This document shows, in pieces, positions 1-6,276 of a stretch of 12,795 bases of DNA (its first letter is position 1; each line of letters begins with the position of its first letter). Position numbers and translations under genes: made by a program. Source of the stretch: an uncultured Spartobacteria bacterium (GTDB lineage: Bacteria > Verrucomicrobiota > Verrucomicrobiia > Chthoniobacterales > JAATET01). Under the pieces are notes generated by a model. The model was not told the origin of the DNA. It did no database searches and worked only from the letters and a program-made list of their open reading frames with translations. Location: positions 1 to 12,795 of the forward strand of contig CALGTD010000013.1 in assembly GCA_937901895.1 (NCBI GenBank), given 5' to 3'.

Positions 1-693
1 GTAATAGCCCTGGCGCATGAGTTCCTCCTGCACCATGTCCTGCACCTCCTCGATGTGAACGAATGCCTGGTCGCCGCGACGGACACGCTCGGTGACCGCG
101 CGCGCGATGGCGGCGGCGGGCTCGGCGTCCTCGCGCTCGGAAAGGAACGCGCGGCGCACGGCGTGCTCGATCTTGGATTCAATCCACGGGACGACGGCGT
201 TGTTGCGCCGGATGAGGCGGACCGTGATCGGCTCGGCGTCGGACTCGCGGTCGGAGACGCGCAATCCGCCCTTGATCGAGCGGCTGAAGACGAGGCTCTT
301 CGCGACATCATGGGCGTCGTTTTCGATGAGCGCCTTTTCGATGAGGAGCGAGAGGTCGTTTTCCGAAAGCTTCAGCGTGCGTCCGCCGGCGACCTGCTCG
401 GCAAGTTTTTCCGCGACGGAATGGGCGACATTGGCGACGAGGCCGCGATTCTCCTCGTTGAAGATGTCGTCCTCCTCGCGCGAGAGCAGCAGGTCGGTGA
501 GCGCGTTGCCGATTTCGTCGGCAACGTCGGCGAGGTTGAAGATCGTCTCCTCGCCTCCGCGGGTGATCTTGATTTCCGGACGCTCCTCGGCGGGCAGGAT
601 CTCGCGCCACGCGAAGTCGGGTTTCTTTTCGCGTGGCGTCGTGACGATGCTCTTGAGAGCGAGGTCTTCTTCAAGGGTGAGTTTGCGGATCAT
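1..693 (-). CDS. nrdA: Ribonucleoside-diphosphate reductase alpha subunit (class I), N-terminal part with two ATP-cones; truncated by window edge
   Basis: This is the large (catalytic) subunit of ribonucleotide reductase, which makes deoxyribonucleotides in the cytoplasm. Only the first 231 codons are inside the window; the frame is open to position 1, so the catalytic barrel lies outside. Two ATP-cone regulatory domains are visible. The first covers about residues 40-139, with the family-like stretch SENDLSLLIEKALIE at 110-124. The second starts at about 155 with VRLIRRNN, continues through KIEHAVRRAF at 174-183, and ends with VHIEEVQDMV before the edge. ATP-cones bind ATP or dATP and set overall activity. 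The ATG at 693 has no Shine-Dalgarno sequence and follows the nrdB stop by 41 nt on the same strand, so the two are probably cotranscribed. Identification rests on the tandem ATP-cones plus the nrdB neighbour. A cone-bearing class II or III reductase is less likely given that neighbour. Confidence 0.88.
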   Translation of the reverse strand, partial: MIRKLTLEEDLALKSIVTTPREKKPDFAWREILPAEERPEIKITRGGEETIFNLADVADEIGNALTDLLLSREEDDIFNEENRGLVANVAHSVAEKLAEQVAGGRTLKLSENDLSLLIEKALIENDAHDVAKSLVFSRSIKGGLRVSDRESDAEPITVRLIRRNNAVVPWIESKIEHAVRRAFLSEREDAEPAAAIARAVTERVRRGDQAFVHIEEVQDMVQEELMRQGYY

Positions 694-734
694 GGTCGGG
701 CGGCGATTCGGGGTTCGGGGGGGCTGGAGAAATC

Positions 735-1829
735 TTAGAGCTCGTCGTCGGACGCGTCCTTGATGGCGGCGGCGCGACGGTAGTCGGTGACGCGGCTCTC
801 GAAGAAGTTGGACTCCTTGCGGAGGTCCATCATTTCGGCGAGCCACGGAAGCGGGTTCGTAATCGGTCCGTTGAGAGGGGCGAGTCCGACGCCCTCGAGG
901 CGGCGGTCGCCGATGTAATCGATGTAGGTGAGGAATTCCTCCTTCGTGAGGCCGACCGCGGCGACGGGCAGGCAGTCGGCAATGAATTCCTTCTCGAGAC
1001 GCACGCCTTCGCGCATCGTCTCGCGGAGGTCCTCGCGGAATTCGTCGGTCCAGATCTCGGGGTTTTCATCCACAAGGTCCATGAGGAGGTTGCGGAACAC
1101 CTCGATGTGATTGCTCTCGTCGCGCAGCGTGTAGCTGAACATCTGGCCGATTCCCGGGAACTTCGCCTGGCGGTAAAGGGCGAGCACCATGCCGAAGAGA
1201 CCGTAGAACTGCGTGCCCTCCATGCACTGACCGAAGAGGAAGATGTTCTTCGCGAGCGCCTGCTTGTTTTCGAGCTTGGTCAGGTCCATGTCGCGGCGCA
1301 ACGCACGGCTGTTGTTGACCACGTATTCGGTCTTGGCCTTGATCGTGGCAATGTCCTCAAACATCGCCTCGCACTCGTGCGGGTTGATGCCGAGGGAGCT
1401 GATCATGTAGACGAGCGAATCGGCGTGAATGTTCTCCTCGTGGGCATGGCGGCCGAGCACGAGCTTGAGTTCCGGTGCCGTGACCAGTTCGCGAACGACG
1501 TGCTGGATGTTGTCACCCACGATGCCCTCGGCCGCGGAGAAATAGCCGATGCCCATCTTGATGATCCAGCGGTCGGTGTCCGAGATGCGGCCCGACGTGT
1601 CGCGCCACTGCTCGATGTCCTTTTGCATCTGGATGTCTTCGGGCTCCCAGTGGTTCGCCTTCATCGTCTTGTAGAGGTCGTAGGCCCACTGGTATTTGAC
1701 CGGCAGGATGTTGAAGAACATCGTGTCGCGGCCATTGATGATCTTTTTCGCTGCGTAGGCCGCCTCCGCCTTCTCCCGGTCAAGGACGAAGGTTCGGTCG
1801 CCAATTTGAATCGTCGTAGTTGCAGCCAT
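735..1829 (-). CDS. nrdB: Ribonucleoside-diphosphate reductase beta subunit, class Ic-like (Leu at radical-Tyr position)
   Basis: This is the radical-generating small subunit of class I ribonucleotide reductase (364 aa, normal length). The ferritin-like metal site is complete: E101 (AAEGIVGDNI), E132 and H135 (EENIH), E204 (QCMEG), E238 and H241 (RDESNH). The first ligand is Glu, as in Chlamydia trachomatis R2 (E89), not Asp as in E. coli (D84). The residue four after H135, which is the radical Tyr122 of E. coli and Phe127 of Chlamydia, is L139. Chlamydial class Ic enzymes use a Mn/Fe cofactor in place of a tyrosyl radical, so the same is inferred here. Likely radical-transfer residues W61, Y141 and Y233 match chlamydial W51, Y129 and Y222. 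The ATG at 1829 starts MAATTTIQIG. The open frame continues far upstream but shows no family similarity there. nrdB comes before nrdA. No Shine-Dalgarno is present. Confidence 0.95.
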   Translation of the reverse strand: MAATTTIQIGDRTFVLDREKAEAAYAAKKIINGRDTMFFNILPVKYQWAYDLYKTMKANHWEPEDIQMQKDIEQWRDTSGRISDTDRWIIKMGIGYFSAAEGIVGDNIQHVVRELVTAPELKLVLGRHAHEENIHADSLVYMISSLGINPHECEAMFEDIATIKAKTEYVVNNSRALRRDMDLTKLENKQALAKNIFLFGQCMEGTQFYGLFGMVLALYRQAKFPGIGQMFSYTLRDESNHIEVFRNLLMDLVDENPEIWTDEFREDLRETMREGVRLEKEFIADCLPVAAVGLTKEEFLTYIDYIGDRRLEGVGLAPLNGPITNPLPWLAEMMDLRKESNFFESRVTDYRRAAAIKDASDDEL

Positions 1830-1919
1830 GGGTTTGAGGAGGTTGGTGGTTCGCCGGTTCCCGTCCGGAAAACGACTCCCTGAGAAAAGCCCTGTCGCCT
1901 GGTTCCGATCGGTTTTGGA

Positions 1920-1948
1920 ACTATGCTGAAGCGCATCCGGCAGGTCAA
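1920..1948 (-). promoter_or_regulatory. Candidate sigma70-type promoter of nrdB-nrdA
   Basis: On the minus strand a TTGACC -35 box (1943-1948) is followed by a 17-bp spacer and a CATAGT -10 box (1920-1925). This gives five of six and four of six matches to the housekeeping consensus at ideal spacing. The predicted start near 1912 would leave a leader of about 80 nt before the nrdB ATG. It is the best promoter match I found in the window, but it is by eye only. Confidence 0.5.
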
Positions 1949-1955
1949 TGAGAAT

Positions 1956-2000
1956 CCCATATGATGGGGTGTTTTTTAGAGGCACCACTACAGGTTGTGG
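1956..2000. promoter_or_regulatory. Two short palindromes upstream of the nrdB promoter (possible operator, perhaps NrdR-like)
   Basis: CCCAT-ATG-ATGGG (1956-1968) is a perfect 5-bp inverted repeat. The 16-mer CCACTACAGGTTGTGG (1985-2000) is an imperfect palindrome that agrees with roughly 11 of 16 positions of the NrdR-box consensus as I recall it. Both lie just upstream of the -35 box of nrdB. NrdR is the usual repressor of nrd operons and binds paired 16-bp boxes about three helical turns apart. The pair here is about 30 bp centre to centre, but the first element is a poor NrdR match. Regulatory identity is inference. Confidence 0.3.
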
Positions 2001-2063
2001 TTTTGTGAATGAAATGTGAATTTCCCACTTGACCGCAGAGGGAGCGTGCGAAGGGCTGAAAAT

Positions 2064-2091
2064 CAGCGGGTTGGGCGGGTGGGTCCCGCTG
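2064..2091 (-). terminator. Hairpin with short T tract, possible second terminator
   Basis: CAGCGGG (2064-2070) and CCCGCTG (2085-2091) form a perfect 7-bp stem around a 14-nt loop. On the minus strand it is followed by ATTTTC. It lies downstream of the stronger terminator of the lipoprotein gene and could act as a backup. The weak T tract keeps confidence low. Confidence 0.3.
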
Positions 2092-2110
2092 CGTGGCTTT
2101 GTCTGAGGGC

Positions 2111-2153
2111 AAAGAAAAGCCGCTCCCGTCGCGGACCAGCGTGGGAGCGGCTT
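2111..2153 (-). terminator. Rho-independent terminator of the lipoprotein gene
   Basis: AAGCCGCTCCC (2117-2127) and GGGAGCGGCTT (2143-2153) form a perfect 11-bp GC-rich stem with a 15-nt loop. On the minus strand the stem runs straight into TTTTCTTTG. It begins 18 nt after the stop codon of the minus-strand lipoprotein gene, the expected position. It also insulates the nrdB control region from upstream transcription. Confidence 0.82.
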
Positions 2154-2170
2154 CTGCGGTGGGAAGGTGC

Positions 2171-2584
2171 TTAAAGCGGCGCGTTCACGACGACGTAACC
2201 GCGGCGATGCGGGCGATACCACACGTTGTCGGCAACGTAGTAGTCGCGGCCGCGATGACGGCGGACCGTGTAGCCGCTGGGAAGCGTCTCGGTGACATAG
2301 CCGGCCCGGTAGTTCGAGACCCGGGTGGTTCCGAACGGTGCCTCGACGACCGAGTAACCGGTGGGCACGCGACGGTAGTAGACGTTGTTGGCGACGTAGT
2401 AGTCCTCGTTCTGGTAGCGCCGAACCGTGTAACCCGGCGGCAGGGAGCGAACGACGTAGCCGGGTGTGTAGGATTCCTCGCGAACGGTGACGACGCGGGA
2501 TGGCTCGGAAACGACGCAGCCGGTGAAAAGGGCGGATGCTCCGACGAGCAATCCGCACGCAGCGGAAAAGGGTTTCGTGATCAT
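2171..2584 (-). CDS. Small lipoprotein with two tandem Tyr-rich GY repeats (DUF6515-like)
   Basis: A 137-residue predicted lipoprotein of unknown function. Residues 1-22 are a signal peptide ending in a lipobox-like LFTGC, with Cys23 as the lipidated residue, so the mature protein should be membrane-anchored outside the cytoplasm. The rest is two copies of one unit of about 50 residues, offset by 53. LPPGYTVRR (48-56), DYYVANNVYYR (61-71) and GYSVVEAP (76-83) in the first match LPSGYTVRR (101-109), DYYVADNVWYR (114-124) and GYVVVNAP (129-136) in the second. The pattern resembles DUF6515-type small exported proteins, a family call made from memory of its GYxxxxxxG-YYVxxGVYY style. The ATG at 2584 is supported by the signal peptide. 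The gene is divergent from the acetyltransferase gene and ends at a clear terminator, so it is probably monocistronic. Confidence 0.82.
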   Translation of the reverse strand: MITKPFSAACGLLVGASALFTGCVVSEPSRVVTVREESYTPGYVVRSLPPGYTVRRYQNEDYYVANNVYYRRVPTGYSVVEAPFGTTRVSNYRAGYVTETLPSGYTVRRHRGRDYYVADNVWYRPHRRGYVVVNAPL

Positions 2585-2702
2585 GAGATTTTGCGTTTTT
2601 GCCGGCGATATTCCCGGACAGCAGGAGATCGGCTTTGGAGCCCCGGCCGGTCGTCGCGGACTGCGATTGAGGTTGGTGCCGCGCGCTGGTTACGCTCGGT
2701 GC

Positions 2703-3542
2703 ATGGAGATCAGCATCCGGACGATGGCCCGTGACGAGCTGGAGACCGCTGTGGAATGGGCGGCGCGCGAGGGATGGAATCCGGGACTCGACGACGCGGG
2801 CGCGTTTTTTGCCGCGGATCCCGAGGGATTCCTTCTCGCCGAGCGTGGCGGTGAAATCGTGGGTTCGATCTCCGCGGTGAAATATGGCGCGGACTTCGGA
2901 TTTGTTGGTTTCTATATCGTCCGGCCCGAACTGCGCGGACACGAGATCGGCTGGCGTCTCGGCGAACGGGCGCTGGATCGGCTGCAAGGCCGCAGCATCG
3001 GGATCGACGGCGTTCTCGGAAAACAGCGGCAATACGAGAAGTTTTTCGGATTCGAATTCGCGTATCGAAACATCCGCTTTGGCGGAGCGGTCGAGGCGAC
3101 GGCTTCCTCGACCGATATCGTGCCGGTGCGCGACGTGGCCTTTGACGAAGTGTTGCGATACGACCGGCTTCATTTTCCGGCGTCTCGCGAGGCGTTTCTC
3201 CGCGCGTGGCTGGCCACGCCGCATTCCCGCGGTCTCGCCTGCGTCCGCGAAGGGAGGTTGCGCGGCTATGGCGTGATCCGCGAGTGTCGGGAGGGATTCA
3301 AGATCGGTCCCTTGTTTGCCGACGACCCGGAGATCGCCGAGGCGCTGTTTCTCTCGCTATGCGAGGGCACGGCGCGCCGTCCGGTATTCCTCGACACGCC
3401 CGAGGTGAACGAAATGGCGGTGGCCATGGCGCAGCGGCATGGGATGCGCGAGGTCTTCGCGACGGCCCGGATGTATCGAGGCACCTTTCCCGCGCTGCCG
3501 CTCCAGCGGATCTTCGGGGTGACGACGTTCGAACTGGGCTGA
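2703..3542 (+). CDS. GNAT-family N-acetyltransferase with extra C-terminal acetyltransferase-like domain
   Basis: A 279-residue protein predicted to move an acetyl group from acetyl-CoA to an amine; the substrate is unknown. The N-terminal GNAT domain (about 1-135) contains the EGWNPG motif (23-28), the beta strands FLLAERGGEIVGSISAVK (43-60) and the acetyl-CoA binding motif A, VRPELRGHEIGWRLGERAL (73-91). YEKFFGFEFAYRN (111-123) is the usual end of the fold. The C-terminal part (about 140-275) looks like the second domain seen in YitH-type two-domain acetyltransferases (Acetyltransf_18). I take the ATG at 2703 because the GNAT fold starts at once; the frame stays open upstream without similarity. 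There is no Shine-Dalgarno sequence. The gene converges with the OsmC gene, only 2 bp separating the stops, and I see no terminator between them. Confidence 0.88.
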   Translation: MEISIRTMARDELETAVEWAAREGWNPGLDDAGAFFAADPEGFLLAERGGEIVGSISAVKYGADFGFVGFYIVRPELRGHEIGWRLGERALDRLQGRSIGIDGVLGKQRQYEKFFGFEFAYRNIRFGGAVEATASSTDIVPVRDVAFDEVLRYDRLHFPASREAFLRAWLATPHSRGLACVREGRLRGYGVIRECREGFKIGPLFADDPEIAEALFLSLCEGTARRPVFLDTPEVNEMAVAMAQRHGMREVFATARMYRGTFPALPLQRIFGVTTFELG

Positions 3543-3544
3543 CG

Positions 3545-3958
3545 TCAGCCGACCCAGCGGAAAATCAGGACCTGCTCGATGTCGGGATGAAGGCTGAGAG
3601 CGACGGGGCAGTTCCTCGCGACGCGCTCGAGTTCCGCGCGCTCGGGGTGACCTTCCGGAAGCGGGACGGTGATGTCGGCCTCGATGCGGGCGATTCTTCG
3701 CGGCGGGGTGGATGTCATGATCTTCCGCACGGCGAGCGCCGCACCCGCAGGAAATTCGAAGCCCTTTCGTTCCGCGTAGATCGCCATCGTCGTGACCATG
3801 CAGGTTCCGAGCGAGGTCGCGCAGAGATCGGTGGGGCTGAATGCCTCGCCGCGGCCGAGGTTGTCGGTCGGCGCATCGGTGGGAAGAATGGCTCCGGAGG
3901 GACCGTGCACCGCCTCGCAGCGCAGCCCGCCTTTGTAAACGATGGAAAATTCGACCAT
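3545..3958 (-). CDS. OsmC/Ohr-family protein, probable thiol peroxidase
   Basis: A 137-residue cytoplasmic protein of the OsmC/Ohr superfamily, whose members reduce organic hydroperoxides with a pair of cysteines. Both expected cysteines are present: C53 in LCATSLGTCMVTTM (45-58) and C117 in RVARNCPVALSL (112-123). FSPTDL (40-45) before the first cysteine is also typical, and the length is normal. The ATG at 3958 follows the thioredoxin-gene stop after a single base (TGA-C-ATG), so translation is probably coupled. A longer start at 4036 would overlap the thioredoxin gene by 77 bp and adds nothing recognisable. Whether it belongs to the OsmC, Ohr or YhfA-like branch cannot be decided by eye. 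No terminator separates it from the convergent acetyltransferase gene. Confidence 0.9.
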   Translation of the reverse strand: MVEFSIVYKGGLRCEAVHGPSGAILPTDAPTDNLGRGEAFSPTDLCATSLGTCMVTTMAIYAERKGFEFPAGAALAVRKIMTSTPPRRIARIEADITVPLPEGHPERAELERVARNCPVALSLHPDIEQVLIFRWVG

Positions 3959-3959
3959 G

Positions 3960-4685
3960 TCAGTTTGCAGCGGTGGTGGAACCTGAGCCGGAGATGATCC
4001 GGCCGGCCTTTGTGAGAAATTCCGTGCGCGAGACATCCTCCGTGGTCAGGAGGGTCTCGCCATTGGCGTCGGTCAAACGCAGCGCGGGAATGCCACCGCC
4101 GGGATTCCGCGGGATCTCGCGATGGCCTCTCGCATCCCATGCAACCCCCGGCCATGGCATGCGGTAGTCGGCCAGATAGGCGATCGCTTCCTTCTCGCTG
4201 TTGTCGTTGGGGACGAGAATGACCTCGAAGCTGGCGTTGCGGCCCTTCATGCGGCGGTGAAACTTCACCAGCTCCGGAGTGAACGCGCGGCAGGGCGGGC
4301 ACCAGGACGCGGAGTAGTAGAAGATGTAGTATTTCGGAACGCCGCCTTCCGCACCGAGTTTGAACTCCTCGCCTCTGGAGTTGATCAGCTTGTCCGCGAG
4401 CAATGCGGGAATGGTTCCGCCGGCCGGGCCGGAGTCTTCTCCGCCACTGGTCGTCGAGGTGTTTTCCTCGATCCACCGGAGATCCGCGTCGCTGAGAAAT
4501 TTCCGATCCACAGTCTGCGAGCTGCCATTCGGAAGAATGAGAACGACCTTCTCGCCGTCGAGCTTGCTGAACGCCGCCTCCATCGTGGCGGAGCCGTCGC
4601 GGCTCGTCCATGTGCGTTGTTCCGCGGCGACGGCGATGGAAATGGTGACGGCGGCAAGGAACGAGACGAAGGCTGGAATTTTCAC
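3960..4685 (-). CDS. Exported SHD1-thioredoxin-like fusion protein (nucleoredoxin/TlpA type)
   Basis: A 241-residue protein predicted to be a thiol-disulfide oxidoreductase in the periplasm. Residues 1-20 are a signal peptide (hydrophobic FVSFLAAVTISIAVAA, likely cut before EQ at 22-23). Residues about 24-75 look like an SHD1 (SLA1 homology 1) domain, starting RTWTSRDG and including DRKFLSDADLRWIEE, a module common in exported proteins of Planctomycetes and Verrucomicrobia. A Ser/Gly-rich linker (78-91) leads to a thioredoxin fold (about 98-230) with the active site SASWCPPCRAF (C129, C132) and the cis-proline motif GGGIPAL (P200). The sequence after the active site (PELVKFHRRMKGR, then VPNDNSEKEAIAYL) resembles nucleoredoxin/tryparedoxin-like proteins. 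I chose the GTG at 4685 because it directly precedes the signal peptide and no in-frame ATG lies nearby. It is the first gene of an operon with the OsmC gene. Confidence 0.87.
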   Translation of the reverse strand: MKIPAFVSFLAAVTISIAVAAEQRTWTSRDGSATMEAAFSKLDGEKVVLILPNGSSQTVDRKFLSDADLRWIEENTSTTSGGEDSGPAGGTIPALLADKLINSRGEEFKLGAEGGVPKYYIFYYSASWCPPCRAFTPELVKFHRRMKGRNASFEVILVPNDNSEKEAIAYLADYRMPWPGVAWDARGHREIPRNPGGGIPALRLTDANGETLLTTEDVSRTEFLTKAGRIISGSGSTTAAN

Positions 4686-4701
4686 CGCTCGAAATGGGTT
4701 G

Positions 4702-4734
4702 CGGTCAGGATAATTGACCGACAATCGATCACAA
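4702..4734 (-). promoter_or_regulatory. Candidate promoter with overlapping palindrome before the thioredoxin-OsmC operon
   Basis: On the minus strand TTGTGA (4729-4734), a 16-bp spacer and TATCCT (4707-4712) give four of six matches each to the housekeeping boxes. A perfect 6-bp inverted repeat CGGTCA/TGACCG with a 7-bp spacer (4702-4720) covers the -10 box and part of the spacer, where a repressor would sit. The site lies in the 113-bp gap shared with the divergent ligase gene, so it could affect both. The assignment is by eye. Confidence 0.35.
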
Positions 4735-4798
4735 GTCGCATTCCTGCCCCCGGATTTTAACTTGTCCCGGCCCGGAGCTTCCCGTCTTAAAACGCGCA

Positions 4799-6187
4799 GT
4801 GAGTCATTCCATTCTCGAACGCTGGAGGATTGCCTGTTCCTCGAACGGGGAGCGACCCGCCGTTTTTTTGCCGGATGGTTCCGTGGCGAGGTCGTTCGCA
4901 GACATCGACCGCGAATCCGATGCGGTGAAGGCCGCGATCGAGGAACTGCCCGGCGGTTCGGTGGTGACGATCTGCGCGCGGAATCATCCTGCTTGGCCGG
5001 CGCTCGTGCTCGGCGTCTGGAAGGCGGACTGCTGCGCGTTGCTCGCCGATCGATCCTCCGCAATCGCGAGCGTCACGGGGGCGGAACGCCATTGCGGAGC
5101 GCGCGCGCGACTCGGCATTTCGGAGGACGGGAGCTGGATGGTGGAGCCGCTGGAAAATCCGCCTCGCGATTTCGGGCCGTGGAGGCCGGATCTCATCAAG
5201 CTCACCTCCGGCACGACGGCCGAACCCCGGCCGATTCTTTTCTCAGCGGCGCAGCTCGAGACGGATTGCGACAACATCTGTGCGACCATGGGCATCGGCG
5301 AGGGCGACGTGAATTACGGAGTGGTGGCGTTTTCGCATTCCTACGGGTTCAGCAATCTGATCACCCCGCTCCTTTGTCTTGGGATTCCGCTCGTCGCGGC
5401 GACCGATGCCCTGCCGCGCGCGCTCGCGGCGGGATTCCGTGCAACGGGCGCCACGGTGCTGCCGTCGGCGCCGGCGATTTTTCAGGCGATCGCAGGCATC
5501 GCGGAGGACCTGCCGATGCCACGACTGTGCATCTCGGCGGGTGCTCCACTTCGTGCGGCGACCGCAACGGCGTTTCGCGAACGGTTTGGGCGGAAGATCC
5601 ATTCGTTTTACGGCGCCTCGGAGTGCGGTGCGATTTGCTACGACGCAACGGATGAACCGGTGGAGGTCGATGGATTTGTCGGCACGCCCGTGCGCGGCGT
5701 GGAATTCCTGGCCGGGGATGAAGGCGATGAATCCGAAGGCGCGTCGGTGCGTGTGCGCAGCGGCGCCGTTTGTCTCACCGATCTGGACGGCGGTCTTGTA
5801 AGCGACGGGATCTTTCATCCGCCGGATCGTGTGGCGCAACACGGCGGCGGATGGCTCATTGTCGGGCGGACTTCCGACACGATCAACGTCGCGGGGCGCA
5901 AAGTGAACCCCGCCGAGGTCGAGCGTGTCCTGCTGCAGCATGACGGCGTGGTCGAGGCGGTGGTTTTTGGCGTGCCGGATCCAAGTCGTGGCGAGGCGGT
6001 CGTTGCATGGGCGGTGGCGCGCGAAGAGATCTCCGCCGGGGACCTGATGCGGCATTGCGCGACTCTTCTCGCGCCGTGGCAGACCCCGCGGGAAATCCGT
6101 CTCGTCGACGCGCTGCCCGTGAACGCGCGCGGAAAGATCAGCCGCCGCGAGCTGCGCGCCGCCCATTTGGCGATGTCCCGGGCTTGA
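4799..6187 (+). CDS. AMP-forming acyl/aryl ligase (ANL superfamily), substrate unknown
   Basis: A 462-residue adenylate-forming enzyme that should activate a carboxylic acid with ATP and pass it to CoA or a carrier thiol. Core motifs appear in order: A3 P-loop KLTSGTTAEPRP (134-145), A5 SFYGASECGAICYDA (269-283), A8 hinge GRTSDTINVAGRK (356-368) and A10 with the catalytic lysine in ARGKISRREL (443-452, K446). The N-terminal domain is short, making the protein smaller than most acyl-CoA synthetases, which exceed 500 residues. The P-loop is also atypical: the usual TGxPK is AEPRP. The GTG at 4799 begins an early recognisable LERWRIACSSNGERPAVF segment; no Shine-Dalgarno precedes it. Possible substrates include fatty, aryl or coumarate-type acids; nothing here decides. 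No carrier protein or polyketide gene is adjacent. The antiporter gene follows 89 nt later on the same strand. Confidence 0.85.
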   Translation: MSHSILERWRIACSSNGERPAVFLPDGSVARSFADIDRESDAVKAAIEELPGGSVVTICARNHPAWPALVLGVWKADCCALLADRSSAIASVTGAERHCGARARLGISEDGSWMVEPLENPPRDFGPWRPDLIKLTSGTTAEPRPILFSAAQLETDCDNICATMGIGEGDVNYGVVAFSHSYGFSNLITPLLCLGIPLVAATDALPRALAAGFRATGATVLPSAPAIFQAIAGIAEDLPMPRLCISAGAPLRAATATAFRERFGRKIHSFYGASECGAICYDATDEPVEVDGFVGTPVRGVEFLAGDEGDESEGASVRVRSGAVCLTDLDGGLVSDGIFHPPDRVAQHGGGWLIVGRTSDTINVAGRKVNPAEVERVLLQHDGVVEAVVFGVPDPSRGEAVVAWAVAREEISAGDLMRHCATLLAPWQTPREIRLVDALPVNARGKISRRELRAAHLAMSRA

Positions 6188-6276
6188 GGTGAAGATCCTC
6201 CTTCGCGCTCCCGCGATGCCGGTGGATGCGAGGGTTTGGCCTTGCGCGGGCGGGACGCTCGGTTACGAACAACGCC

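Noticed and set aside
55..763. Two overlapping plus-strand open frames of over 220 codons at the left edge
   Set aside because: They are antisense to nrdA, whose frame runs open from 693 to the edge and shows clear ATP-cone sequence. The plus-strand translations match no family pattern.
735..3224. A single 829-codon open frame on the minus strand ending with NrdB
   Set aside because: Only the last 364 residues resemble R2. The upstream part is low-information, Arg/Pro/Ser-rich sequence crossing a terminator and two other genes. It is a GC-driven open frame.
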